Source of the DNA: CAVQLX01 sp963811605
GTDB lineage: Bacteria; Desulfobacterota; Binatia; DP-6
Direction of reading: 5' to 3'
Assembly (NCBI GenBank): GCA_963811605.1
Contig: CAWESA010000002.1
Span: 186,001-250,000 of the forward strand
DNA: 64,000 bases
Position 1 is the stretch's first letter. Each line of letters starts with the position of its first letter. The translations under genes and the position numbers were made by a program. Shown here piece after piece: positions 47,284 to 58,005 of this stretch. Below the pieces are notes generated by a model. The model was not told the DNA's origin and made no database searches. It worked only from the letters and a program-made list of their open reading frames with translations.

Positions 47284-48653
47284 GCGCCTACACGCCGCAC
47301 ACGCCGGCCGACATCGCCGCCATGCTGGCGGTGATCGGCGTCCGGTCGCTCGACGATCTGGTGGCGCAGGTGCCGGAGGGCCTGCGCGCCAGGGCAGGGG
47401 TCGCGCTCCCCGCCGGTTTGACGGAGCCGGAGCTGCGCGAGCGGTTCGCGGCGCTGGCCGCGCGCAGCACCGGCGACGGTGCGGCGAGCTTCGTCGGCGC
47501 GGGCGCGTACCCGCATCACGTGCCGGCCCTGGTCAACCAGATCCTGCTGCGCTCGGAGTTCGCCACCGCCTACACCCCGTATCAGCCCGAGGTCAGCCAG
47601 GGAACGCTGCAGGCCATCTTCGAATTCCAGACCTTTGCTGCCCTGCTGCTCGGCCTCGATGTGGCGAATGCCAGCATGTACGACGGGGCGTCCGCGACGG
47701 CGGAAGCCGTCCTGATGGCGCGGCGGCTGCTCCCCGATCGTCACACGGTGCTGCTGGCGCGGTCGCTGCATCCGCACTACCGCGACGTCGTCCGGACGTA
47801 CGTCCGTGGCTTGCGTGACGTGACGGTTCGCGAGGTCGCATTCGGCGAGGATGGGCGTCTCGACCAGGCCGCGCTCCAGGCGGCGCTCGGCGACGACGCG
47901 CTCTGCGTCGTCCTGGGGCAGCCGAACGTGTTCGGCGTGGTCGAGGACCTGGCCGGGTGCGCCGCGCTGGTCCGGGCAGCAGGGGCGCTCCTCGTGAGCG
48001 CCACCAGCGAGGCGCTGGCGCTTGCGCTCCTGCGCTCACCCGGTGGATGCGGCGTCGACATCGCGGTCGCCGAGGGGCAGAGCTTCGGGCTGCCGGTCTC
48101 GTACGGCGGGCCCGGCGTCGGTCTCTTCGCGACGCACGAGCGGCACGTGCGCGCCATGCCGGGACGCATCGTGGGCGAAACGGTCGACGGCGAGGGACGG
48201 CGCGGCTTCGTGCTCACGCTGGCGACGCGCGAGCAGCACATCCGTCGCGAGCGCGCCACGTCCAACATCTGCACCAACCAGGGGCTGTGTGCGCTGGCGG
48301 TCACCGTCTATCTCGCCACCCTCGGCCGGCACGGTCTGGGCCGTCTGGCGCGGGTCAACTACGGCTCCGCCCACGCCGCCGCGGCGCGGCTGGAAGGCGC
48401 CGGCGTGCGGCGCCGCTTCGCGGCGCCGTTCTTCAACGAATTCGTCGTGCGCCTCCCCGACGCCGAGGCGCGCTGGCAGGCGCTGGCCGAGCGAGACGGC
48501 CTGGTCGCGGGCTATCCCCTGGGACGCTGGTACCCGGAGCTCCACGACACACTGCTGCTGTGCGTGACCGAGGCGCACCGCGACGAGCAGCTGGCGCGGC
48601 TGGTGGCGAGCCTGGCACCGAGCACGCGGGCGCGCCGCGCCGGGGCGGCCTAG
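47280..48653 (+). CDS. gcvPA: Glycine dehydrogenase (decarboxylating) subunit 1
   Basis: A 457-residue N-terminal half of the split P protein. YTPHTPADIAAMLAVIGV at the start, ATAYTPYQPEVSQGTLQ, NASMYDGASATAEA and TSNICTNQGLCAL are family blocks. The TTG start overlaps the gcvH stop (TTGA). It acts only with subunit 2, encoded immediately downstream, to decarboxylate glycine with pyridoxal phosphate. Confidence 0.95.
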   Translation: MSAYTPHTPADIAAMLAVIGVRSLDDLVAQVPEGLRARAGVALPAGLTEPELRERFAALAARSTGDGAASFVGAGAYPHHVPALVNQILLRSEFATAYTPYQPEVSQGTLQAIFEFQTFAALLLGLDVANASMYDGASATAEAVLMARRLLPDRHTVLLARSLHPHYRDVVRTYVRGLRDVTVREVAFGEDGRLDQAALQAALGDDALCVVLGQPNVFGVVEDLAGCAALVRAAGALLVSATSEALALALLRSPGGCGVDIAVAEGQSFGLPVSYGGPGVGLFATHERHVRAMPGRIVGETVDGEGRRGFVLTLATREQHIRRERATSNICTNQGLCALAVTVYLATLGRHGLGRLARVNYGSAHAAAARLEGAGVRRRFAAPFFNEFVVRLPDAEARWQALAERDGLVAGYPLGRWYPELHDTLLLCVTEAHRDEQLARLVASLAPSTRARRAGAA

Positions 48654-48655
48654 CC

Positions 48656-50104
48656 GTGCTGCTCGACGAGCCGCTGATCTTCGAGCGCGGAACTGCCGGC
48701 CGCGAAGGCTGGCGCGTTCCCGGCGAGGAAGCGTGCGATCTCCCGCCCGATCTGCAGCGCGAGGACGACCTCGCCGGGTTGCCGGAGGTGGGCGAGCTGG
48801 AGGTCCTCCGACACTACCTGCGCCTGTCACAGTGGAACTACAGCGCGGCCACCACGTTCTACCCGCTCGGGTCGTGCACGATGAAATACAACCCCGTGGT
48901 CAACGAAGAGCTGGCGCGGCTGCGCGGCTTCGCGCAGCTCCATCCGCTCCTGCCCGCGGCCCTGGCGCAGGGCGCGCTCGGGCTGTGCGAGGCCCTGGAG
49001 CAGGCGCTGCTGGCGGTGTGCGGACTCGACGCCATCACGTTGCAGCCTGCCGCCGGCGCGCAGGGCGAGCTGCTCGGCATGCTGCTGGTACGCGAGTATC
49101 ACGTCGATCGGGGCGATGCGCGGCGCCGCGTGCTGATTCCGGCCAGCGCCCACGGGACGAACCCGGCAAGCTCTGCGCTGTGCGGCTACGAGGTCACGGA
49201 GGTCCCGGTGAGCGCCCGGGGCGTTCTCGAGGCGCGCGCCGTCGCGTCAGCGATGGACGAGAGCGTGGCAGCGCTCATGGTCACCAATCCCAACACGCTC
49301 GGCCTCTTCGAGGACGAGATCGAGGGCGTGGCGCAGGCCGTCCATGCGCGCGGCGGCCTCGTCTACATGGACGGCGCCAACATGAACGCGCTGGTCGGCG
49401 TGGCCAAGCCCGGCGACATGGGCGTCGACGTCATGCAGTTCAACCTGCACAAGACGTTCTCGACCCCCCACGGTGGCGGCGGCCCCGGCGCGGGCCCGGT
49501 GGCGGTGCGGGCCTGCCTGGCGGACTACCTGCCGGTGCCTCGTCTCGTCCGGCAGGGCGATCGGCTCGCCTGGAGCGACGACTTCCCGAAGAGCGTCGGC
49601 CGCGTGCGGTCGTTCTTCGGCAACTTCGGCATCCTCGTGCGCGCGCTCGGCTACATGGAGCGCCTGGGCGGCCCCGGCCTCGAGGAGGCGACGCGGCTGG
49701 CGATCCTGAACGCCAACTACCTGCGGGCGCGCCTGCAGGGGACGTTCGATCTGCCATTCGACGGCCCGTCGATGCACGAGTGCGTGTTCTCCGACCGCAC
49801 CCTCACGCCTCACGGCGTGCAGACCCTCGATCTGGCCAAGCGCCTGCTCGACCACGGGTTCTACGCCCCGACCATCTACTTCCCGCTGGTCGTGAAGGGC
49901 GCGATCATGGTCGAACCCACCGAGACCGAGAGCAAGGCGACGCTCGACGAGTTCGTCGCCGCCATGCTCGCGATCGCCGAGGAGGCGCGCGTCGACCCGC
50001 AGACCGTACGCACGGCGCCGCACCGGGCGAAGCTGGCCCGTCTGGACGAAACGCGAGCGGCGCGACGGCCCGTCCTGCGCTGGCGTCCTGATGCGATCGG
50101 ATGA
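48656..50104 (+). CDS. gcvPB: Glycine dehydrogenase (decarboxylating) subunit 2
   Basis: A 482-residue catalytic half of the split P protein. The pyridoxal-phosphate Lys is in NLHKTFSTPHGGGGPGAG near residue 265; YPLGSCTMKYNP, PASAHGTNPASS and YMDGANMNALVG are conserved. GTG 48656 is two bases past the gcvPA stop. Its last bases contain the promoter and, possibly, an alternative start of the HNH gene. Split GcvP is usual in deltaproteobacteria, Thermotoga and gram-positives. Confidence 0.95.
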   Translation: MLLDEPLIFERGTAGREGWRVPGEEACDLPPDLQREDDLAGLPEVGELEVLRHYLRLSQWNYSAATTFYPLGSCTMKYNPVVNEELARLRGFAQLHPLLPAALAQGALGLCEALEQALLAVCGLDAITLQPAAGAQGELLGMLLVREYHVDRGDARRRVLIPASAHGTNPASSALCGYEVTEVPVSARGVLEARAVASAMDESVAALMVTNPNTLGLFEDEIEGVAQAVHARGGLVYMDGANMNALVGVAKPGDMGVDVMQFNLHKTFSTPHGGGGPGAGPVAVRACLADYLPVPRLVRQGDRLAWSDDFPKSVGRVRSFFGNFGILVRALGYMERLGGPGLEEATRLAILNANYLRARLQGTFDLPFDGPSMHECVFSDRTLTPHGVQTLDLAKRLLDHGFYAPTIYFPLVVKGAIMVEPTETESKATLDEFVAAMLAIAEEARVDPQTVRTAPHRAKLARLDETRAARRPVLRWRPDAIG

Positions 50105-50117
50105 CGTGCTAGCAAAA

Positions 50118-50146
50118 TTGACACCGGCCGGGTCCCCGTGTACCGT
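50118..50146 (+). promoter_or_regulatory. HNH gene promoter, leaderless type
   Basis: A consensus TTGACA (50118-50123), 17 bp, TACCGT (50141-50146). It ends 10 nt before GTG 50157 and so decides that start over the ATG at 50091, which would place the promoter inside the coding region. Confidence 0.6.
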
Positions 50147-50156
50147 CACGCCCGCC

Positions 50157-50762
50157 GTGCAGGCGTCCGTCCTCAACACCAAAGCCCTGGTCCTCAACCG
50201 CTCCTACCTGGCGGTGAACATCACCTCGGTCCGGCGGGCGCTGTCCCTGCTGTACCAGGACATCGCGCGCGCGGTGGACGAGCAGTACCGGACCTTCGAC
50301 TTCGCGAGCTGGGCGGACCTCACGGCGTACGACGACAGCATCGGTCTCGTGGGCCGGGCGATCCGCGTCCCGCGCGTCATCCTCCTGCAAGGCTACGATC
50401 GAGTACCCCGGCGACACGTCCGCTTCAGCCGCTTCAACATCTACGCGCGTGACCACAATCGCTGCCAGTACTGCGGACGGCGGTTCGCCCGCGCGGAGCT
50501 GAACCTCGACCACGTCATCCCGCGCTCGAAGGGCGGGACCTCGGTGTGGGAGAACGTCGTCTGCTCGTGCCACCGCTGCAATCGCCTCAAGGGCGGACGC
50601 ACGCCGCTCGAGGCCAGCATGAAGCTGATCCGCCAGCCGTTCCGGCCGCAGTGGACACCCTTCATGCTGGAAGCGTTCAGCCCACGTCGGCACAAGGAGT
50701 GGCTCCCGTTCCTCAGCGGCGTGGACGCCGCCTACTGGAACACGGAGCTGCTCCAGGAATGA
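50157..50762 (+). CDS. HNH endonuclease domain protein
   Basis: A 201-residue protein. The N-terminus reads VLNTKALVLNRSYLAVNITS, the usual opening of the small HNH_5 proteins found next to housekeeping genes. A Zn-binding HNH fold follows: CQYCGRRF near 102, NLDHVIPRSKGGTSVWENVV, then SCHRCNRLKGGRTP. This family is widespread in bacteria and probably a structure-specific nuclease; its role is unknown. An upstream ATG at 50091 is rejected on promoter grounds. smc starts 49 bp downstream. Confidence 0.85.
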   Translation: MQASVLNTKALVLNRSYLAVNITSVRRALSLLYQDIARAVDEQYRTFDFASWADLTAYDDSIGLVGRAIRVPRVILLQGYDRVPRRHVRFSRFNIYARDHNRCQYCGRRFARAELNLDHVIPRSKGGTSVWENVVCSCHRCNRLKGGRTPLEASMKLIRQPFRPQWTPFMLEAFSPRRHKEWLPFLSGVDAAYWNTELLQE

Positions 50763-50811
50763 GTCGTACGGTGAGGCTCGCCCTGCGGGGGCGGGGAGGA
50801 TGGGGGATGGG

Positions 50812-53800
50812 ATGCGGATCAAGCAGATCGAGCTGATCGGCTTCAAGTCGTTCAAGGACCGGACCGTGCTGGAGCTGCCCGCGGGCGTGACCGCGATCGT
50901 GGGTCCGAACGGCTGCGGCAAGTCGAACGTGGTCGACGCCATCCGCTGGGTGCTGGGCGAGCAGAGCCCCAGGCATCTCCGCGGCGGAGCCATGGAAGAC
51001 GTGATCTTCGCCGGCAACGCGGAGCAGGGTCCGCTCGGTCTGGCGGAGGTCTCCCTCCTTCTCGAGCGGACCGACGAGGATCTCGCCCAAGCCGCCGAGA
51101 GCGCGGACGAGCTGCCGACCGGCCCGGAAAGTCTGCCCCCCGAGCTGGCGCAGGCCGCGCAGATTCTGGTGACGCGGCGGTACTTCCGCTCCGGCGACTC
51201 CGAGTACCACATCAACAAGGTGCCGTGCCGGCTGAAGGACATCACCGAGCTCTTCCTCGGCACCGGCGTGGGGTCTCGGGCGTACGCCATCATCGAGCAG
51301 GGGCGGGTCGAGCAGATCGTCAACGCGAAGCCGGCCGAGATGCGGCTGTTCCTCGAGGAAGCGGCCGGCATCACGCGCTTCCGCGCCCGCAAGCTGGCAG
51401 CCGAGCGGAAGATGGAGCGCACGCGCGACAACCTGTTGCGGGTACAGGACGTGCTGAGCGAGCTCGATCGCCAGATGTCGTCGCTGCAGCGCCAGGCCCG
51501 TCGCGCCGAGGAGTATCACCGCATCAAGGGTGCGCTGCGGGACCTCGATCTGCGGGTGATGGCGGCGCGGCGGCGGGGCTGGACCCTCGAGGCGTCCGAC
51601 GCGACCGCCGAGCTGGCTCGCGTGCGCGCGGACGACGAGCGCGTCCAGGCGGAGCTCGGCGCGACCCGCGTGGCGGGGGACAATGCCCGTCGCCGCCGCC
51701 AGGAGCGCGGGACGCGGCTGCGCGCGGCCGAAGCTGAGCTGACCGAGCAACGTGTGGTCGCGACCGAGGCCGCCGCGCGGATCGCCGCCCTCTCGGCACG
51801 TCGCGGCGAGCTGGAGGAGCGCGCCGCGCAGCTCGAGGGTGAGCGCGGGGCGCTCCGCGACCGGCTGTCGGCGGCGCGCGCCGAGCTGGAAACGTTGCAG
51901 GGCGCCCTCGATGAGCTGATCGCGGAGCAGGCGGTGGCGGAGGCCGGACGCGAGCACAGCCAGGCGGCGCTCGACGAGCTCGGCCGTGCCGGGGCGCCGC
52001 TCGAGCAGGCGGTGGAAGAGGCCAAGGACGCGGTCGTCGACGCCGTCGGCGAAGACGCTCGCCTGCGCAACCTCGCCGAGGCCCTGCGGCGCCGCCGGGT
52101 CGAGATCGAGGGCCAGCGCCGCCAGCTCGACGAGGAGCAGCGCGTCCTCGGCGCGCGCCTCGAGGACAACGCGCAGTCGCGCGAAGCGTTGCGCCAGCGT
52201 CTCGAAGCGCTCGACGGCGAGCGCAGGCGGGTGGAAGGGACGCGTGCGACGCTGCTGGCGTCGGCCCGGGCCCTCGCCGAGGAGGAACGACGTCGCGTGC
52301 AGGAGTGCGCCGACCTGCGCGATCGCGTGATGCAGCTGCGCTCACGCGTCGAGTCGCTGAGCGAGCTGGAGGCGCGCTACGAAGGCTGCACGCGGGGAGT
52401 CGCGAGCCTCCTCGGCCGCGAGCAGGAGGGCGCGGTGCTGCTGGCCGCCATTTTGCGCGTCCCGGCGCACCTCGAACGCGCCGTGGCGGCGGTCCTGGGA
52501 GGCCGGTTGGGCCAGATCGTGCTGCCCGACACCGCGGGGGCCGTCGAGGCCATCCGCTGGCTGAGCCAGGAGGGCGCCGGCAGCGCCACCGTGCTGCCGC
52601 ACGATCCGGAGCGGCGCGCGACCGTCATCGTGCCGCCGGGCCGCCGGCTGGTCGAGCAGATCGAGGTCGATCCCGACCACTGGGCGCTCGCAGAGGCAGT
52701 GCTGGGTCACGTGCTCCTGGCCAACGATCTCGACCAGGCGCTGGCCGTCTGGCGCGCCGCGGCGCATCCGGTCACGGTGGTGACACCCGCCGGCGAGGCC
52801 GTCGACCTGCTGGGGGCGGTGACCGGCGGCAGCGAGCCGCCGCTCGAGGAGACCCTGCTGGTGCGGGCGCGCGAGCTGCGGGAGCTGGCGCTGAGCGTGC
52901 GTGAGGCGGAGGCCGGGCTCGACGTTGCGCAGCAGGCGCTCGACACGGTCCGCAGTGGCATGCAGGCGGCGGAGCGTGAGGTCGTGCAGGCCGACGAGCG
53001 CCTGCAGGCCCTCCGCCTCGACCTGCTGGCAGCCGACAAGGATCGCGAGCAGCTCGAGGCGGACCGCGCGCGCGTCACCGCCGACCTCGAGGTGGGCGCG
53101 CTCGAGGCGAGCGGCCTCGCTGGTGCGGACGGGCAGGTCGCCGGCGAGCTGGCGGTGCTCGACGAGTCGCTCGCGGCGGCGGCAACGGCGCTCGCGGATC
53201 GGCGGCATGCTCTGACCCTCTGCCAGGAGCAGCTCACGGACTGGCGGTCGCGGCACGCGGCCGCGGAGGACGCACGCACCGCGTCGGCGGTCCATGCCAC
53301 CGCGGTCGCGGAGCGGAGGCGCGCCGCCGCGGGAGAGTGCGGGCGGCTCGCCGCCGCGGTGGCGGAGCTCGCCGGACGGGTCGAGGCTGCCGAGCGCGGC
53401 GCCGCCGAGGCGCGAGCGGGAGCGCTGACGGCGTCGTCCGATGCGGTGGCGGCCGAGGGTGCACGCGCGGTGGCCGAGGCGCGCGCCATCGCGCTGGGTA
53501 GCGAGCGCGAGCAGCTGGTCGCGGAGGTGGCGGCCGTCGAGGCGGCGCTGTCGGACGACGATCGTCGTCAGCGCGAGATCTCGGAGGCACTGGACGCGCT
53601 GCGGGCGCGGCGGGCCGAGATCGACCTGGCGCTCGCCGAGCGCCGGATGGCCCTGGAGCAGCTCGCCGAGCGGCTCGCGGAACGATACGACCTGGGCATC
53701 GACGCCCTCGACGACGTCCGCGAGGAGCCGGCCGAGGAGGATGCGGGGCGGGCGGAGGAGCTGCGCGCTCGCCTGGTGCGGCTCGGCGACGTCAACCCGG

Positions 53801-54384
53801 GGGCGCTGGCCGAGCTCGAGGAGATCCGCGTGCGCCACGAGTTTCTCGACACCCAGCGCGCCGATCTGGAGCGGTCGCTCGAGGACCTGCGACAGACCAT
53901 CAGCAAGCTGGCTCGGACGTCGCGCCGCCGTTTCGACGAGACCTTCGTGGCGGCCAATGATCGCCTGGCCGAGGTGTTCCCCAAGCTCTTTCCTGGCGGG
54001 TCGGCGCGGCTCGAACCGACGGAGCCCGGGGAGGGCGGCGAGGAAGGAGTGGAGATCGTGGTCGCGCTGCCGGGCAAGAAGCTGCAGTCGTTGAGCCTGC
54101 TCTCCGGCGGCGAGAAAGCGCTCACGGCGACGGCCCTGGTGTTCTCGCTCTTCTTGATCCGCCCCACGCCGTTCTGCCTGCTCGACGAGGTCGACGCCCC
54201 GCTCGACGAGGCGAACATCGGCCGCTTCAATAGCCTGGTGACGGAGATGGCGGCGCGGTCGCAGTTCGTGCTCATCACGCACAACCGGCGCACGATGGAG
54301 GTCGCCGACACGCTCTACGGCATCACGATGGAGCAGGCTGGCGTCTCCAAGGTGGTGTCGGTGCGGCTGAGCGAAGCGGCCTGA
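50812..54384 (+). CDS. smc: Chromosome segregation ATPase SMC
   Basis: A 1190-residue condensin subunit. The Walker A is GPNGCGKSN at about 32-40, with GSRAYAIIEQGRVEQIVNAK near 160. A long coiled coil (about 175-500) leads to a hinge (about 520-650, with GRLGQIVLPDTAGAVEAI), a second coiled coil (about 680-1000) and the C-terminal ATPase with SLLSGGEKALTA and LLDEVDAPLDEANI. The ATG at 50812 (MRIKQIELIGFKSF) is preferred over 50800, which touches the GGAGG ribosome-binding site. The coiled-coil region is extremely Ala/Arg/Glu-rich in keeping with genome GC. ftsY follows after 12 bp. Confidence 0.96.
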   Translation: MRIKQIELIGFKSFKDRTVLELPAGVTAIVGPNGCGKSNVVDAIRWVLGEQSPRHLRGGAMEDVIFAGNAEQGPLGLAEVSLLLERTDEDLAQAAESADELPTGPESLPPELAQAAQILVTRRYFRSGDSEYHINKVPCRLKDITELFLGTGVGSRAYAIIEQGRVEQIVNAKPAEMRLFLEEAAGITRFRARKLAAERKMERTRDNLLRVQDVLSELDRQMSSLQRQARRAEEYHRIKGALRDLDLRVMAARRRGWTLEASDATAELARVRADDERVQAELGATRVAGDNARRRRQERGTRLRAAEAELTEQRVVATEAAARIAALSARRGELEERAAQLEGERGALRDRLSAARAELETLQGALDELIAEQAVAEAGREHSQAALDELGRAGAPLEQAVEEAKDAVVDAVGEDARLRNLAEALRRRRVEIEGQRRQLDEEQRVLGARLEDNAQSREALRQRLEALDGERRRVEGTRATLLASARALAEEERRRVQECADLRDRVMQLRSRVESLSELEARYEGCTRGVASLLGREQEGAVLLAAILRVPAHLERAVAAVLGGRLGQIVLPDTAGAVEAIRWLSQEGAGSATVLPHDPERRATVIVPPGRRLVEQIEVDPDHWALAEAVLGHVLLANDLDQALAVWRAAAHPVTVVTPAGEAVDLLGAVTGGSEPPLEETLLVRARELRELALSVREAEAGLDVAQQALDTVRSGMQAAEREVVQADERLQALRLDLLAADKDREQLEADRARVTADLEVGALEASGLAGADGQVAGELAVLDESLAAAATALADRRHALTLCQEQLTDWRSRHAAAEDARTASAVHATAVAERRRAAAGECGRLAAAVAELAGRVEAAERGAAEARAGALTASSDAVAAEGARAVAEARAIALGSEREQLVAEVAAVEAALSDDDRRQREISEALDALRARRAEIDLALAERRMALEQLAERLAERYDLGIDALDDVREEPAEEDAGRAEELRARLVRLGDVNPGALAELEEIRVRHEFLDTQRADLERSLEDLRQTISKLARTSRRRFDETFVAANDRLAEVFPKLFPGGSARLEPTEPGEGGEEGVEIVVALPGKKLQSLSLLSGGEKALTATALVFSLFLIRPTPFCLLDEVDAPLDEANIGRFNSLVTEMAARSQFVLITHNRRTMEVADTLYGITMEQAGVSKVVSVRLSEAA

Positions 54385-54396
54385 TCTCCGGACACG

Positions 54397-55443
54397 ATGG
54401 AGTCGTGGATCGTTCTCGCGGCCGCGGCGGTCGTCGCGGCCGCGGTGCTGATCGCGCTCGTCGTCCGCCTTCGCCGTGCTGCACGCCCCGCGCCGCCGGC
54501 CGGGCCCGTGCGCGGCCCGGAGCAGGTCGGGGCAGGCGAACGCCTTCGCCGCGGCCTGGTGGCGACACGGCAGCGGCTGGTCGCGCAGCTCGACGGCGTC
54601 CTCCGGCGCGGCCCGCGACCGCTTCAGGTCGTGCTCGACGAGCTCGAGGAGGTCCTGATCGGCGCCGACGTGGGAGTCGCCACCACCGCAGCGTTGCTCG
54701 AGCCGTTGCAGTCGCTCGGATCGGACACGTCGCCGGCCTCGGTACGCACCGTCCTCGCAGACACGATGCGAGGAATGCTCGACGCGCCTCCGGCGCCGGC
54801 GCCGAGCGAGAAGCCCTGGGTGATCCTGGTCACCGGGGTGAATGGGGTCGGAAAGACGACGACGATCGGAAAGCTGGCCGCCCTGCACGCAGCGGCCGGG
54901 CGGCGGGTCCTGCTGATCGCGGCGGACACCTTTCGTGCTGCGGCGATCGATCAGCTCGCCGTGTGGAGCGAACGCGCCGGCGCCGACCTGGTGCGTCATG
55001 CCCAGGGAGCGGACCCGTCTGCGGTGGTCTTCGACGGGCTGAAGGCGGCGGTGGCGCGCCGCGTCGACATCGTCCTGATCGACACGGCTGGCCGGCTGCA
55101 TACGCGCACCCCGTTGATGGACGAGCTCGGCAAGGTCGGTCGCGTCATCGGCCGGGAGGTGCCGGGCGCACCCCACGAGACCCTCCTGGTCGTGGATGCC
55201 ACCACCGGGCAGAACGCGGTCAGCCAGGCGCGGACGTTCCGCGACTCCGTGCCGCTGACGGGGGTCGTGCTCACCAAACTCGATGGCACGGCCCGGGGTG
55301 GGGTCCTGGTCGCGCTCCGCCATGAGCTCGGCCTGCCGATCCGCTATGTCGGCGTGGGAGAGGCGGTCGAGGATCTGCGCGTCTTCGATGCGGGGGAGTT
55401 CGTCCGGACGTTGTTCGCGGACGAGCCGGGCGGCGACGCCTGA
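54397..55443 (+). CDS. ftsY: Signal recognition particle receptor FtsY
   Basis: A 348-residue SRP receptor GTPase. The N-terminus has a true membrane helix (WIVLAAAAVVAAAVLIALVV, about 4-23) in place of the long acidic A domain, as in several other phyla. The NG domain shows G1 GVNGVGKTTTIGK near 147, ADTFRAAAIDQL, G3 DTAGRLHT near 230 and TKLDGTARGG. It docks ribosome-SRP complexes at the membrane. It is cotranscribed with smc; a likely 6S RNA follows downstream. Confidence 0.95.
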   Translation: MESWIVLAAAAVVAAAVLIALVVRLRRAARPAPPAGPVRGPEQVGAGERLRRGLVATRQRLVAQLDGVLRRGPRPLQVVLDELEEVLIGADVGVATTAALLEPLQSLGSDTSPASVRTVLADTMRGMLDAPPAPAPSEKPWVILVTGVNGVGKTTTIGKLAALHAAAGRRVLLIAADTFRAAAIDQLAVWSERAGADLVRHAQGADPSAVVFDGLKAAVARRVDIVLIDTAGRLHTRTPLMDELGKVGRVIGREVPGAPHETLLVVDATTGQNAVSQARTFRDSVPLTGVVLTKLDGTARGGVLVALRHELGLPIRYVGVGEAVEDLRVFDAGEFVRTLFADEPGGDA

Positions 55444-55640
55444 CCTGACCGCGACCCGCTGTCGGTCATTGCGGGGAACGGAGCGATCGACTACAGTCCG
55501 CGCATTCTCGCCTGAATCCCAGGACATCGCGGGTGTCGGGCGACAACGGGACGCAAATCGAGAGGAGCAACGCATTCACGATTCCGCGGTCCACCCGGTC
55601 GCGTCTGGGCGCCCGGAGCCGCGTGCAACACAACGACGAT

Positions 55641-55814
55641 GGGGAACGGACTGGGTGTGAGGTGGGTTCACACTGACGCTGGCGCCCGCGAGGGCGTTTC
55701 GGCTGCGAGTCGCGATGCAGGAATTCACGCTGGGCTGCTGGCCCGACGAGTGAGAGGTCCGACGCCGAGAGAGCCGTAGCGCCGGCCACCTGTTCATCTC
55801 CAACTCCGTTCCCC
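55641..55814 (+). ncRNA. ssrS: Probable 6S RNA
   Basis: The 387-bp gap between ftsY and fthC has no credible protein gene. Within it a 174-nt rod-like fold is apparent. The outer closing stem is a perfect 10-bp pair (GGGGAACGGA at 55641-55650, TCCGTTCCCC at 55805-55814). Then come AGGTGG (55660-55665) with CCACCT (55786-55791), GCTGGCGC (55678-55685) with GCGCCGGC (55779-55786), and CGGCT (55700-55704) with AGCCG (55772-55776). A GGGC-TGCTG-GCCC hairpin lies in the middle. An alternative hairpin, GTGTGA/TCACAC at 55655-55673, could form on the 5' strand. Length, shape and location directly before fthC (ygfA) match 6S RNA, which binds RNA polymerase holoenzyme in stationary phase. Confidence 0.62.
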
Positions 55815-55830
55815 CGAGCATGGACGATCC

Positions 55831-56435
55831 ATGGGGGAGCACGTTCGCCTGTCGAAATCGCAGCTGCGGCGAGTCGCCGCGGCTGCGCGCCGGGCGCGAT
55901 CGCCGCAACGGACGGCAGACGCATCGCGTGCGATCTGCGGAAAGCTGTGTCGGCTGGCGGCTTTCGACGTCACGCAACATCTCGTTGCCTACGCCGCGCG
56001 CCCCGGTGAGATCGACCCCTCCGTCGTGGTAGCGGGTGCCGTCGCGCGCGGGATGGCAGTCTACTTCCCGCGCGTGGTCGGTGACCGGCTCGAGTTCCTG
56101 GCCGCGTCGCCGAGGACCCTCGAACCCGGAGCCCATGGCGTCTTGGAGCCGACCGCGGGCGTCCAGCTGGCGCAGTCGGCGCGGGACGTTGTCTTCCTCG
56201 TGCCCGGCCTCGCGTTCGATACGGGCGGGCGTCGGCTGGGGCGAGGCGGCGGCCACTACGACCGGGGGCTCGCGGCATACCCCGTGGCGCTGCGAGTCGG
56301 ACTGGTGGCCGATGACGACCTGGCTCCCCTGATCCCCTGTGACGACTGGGATCAACGCATGGACGCCGTGGTCACCGAGCAGCGGCTTCTCTGGCCGGCG
56401 GTCCGGCCACGGGCCGCGTTGAAGGAGAATCACCA

Positions 56436-56439
<4 letters not shown>
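55831..56439 (+). CDS. fthC: 5-formyltetrahydrofolate cyclo-ligase
   Basis: A 202-residue enzyme (YgfA family) that converts 5-formyltetrahydrofolate to 5,10-methenyltetrahydrofolate with ATP. The C-terminal signature is PGLAFDTGGRRLGRGGGHYDRGL near 128-150, and the N-terminal Lys/Arg (RLSKSQLRR) marks the nucleotide site. It follows the likely 6S RNA as in many proteobacteria, and overlaps rny by four bases. It adds to the folate one-carbon genes at 44.9-50.1 kb. Confidence 0.92.
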
Positions 56440-58004
<1,565 letters not shown>

Positions 58005-58005
58005 G

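Noticed and set aside
50091..50156. ATG at 50091 as the HNH start
   Set aside because: A consensus -35/-10 pair lies at 50118-50146, inside that extension; GTG 50157 matches the family N-terminus.
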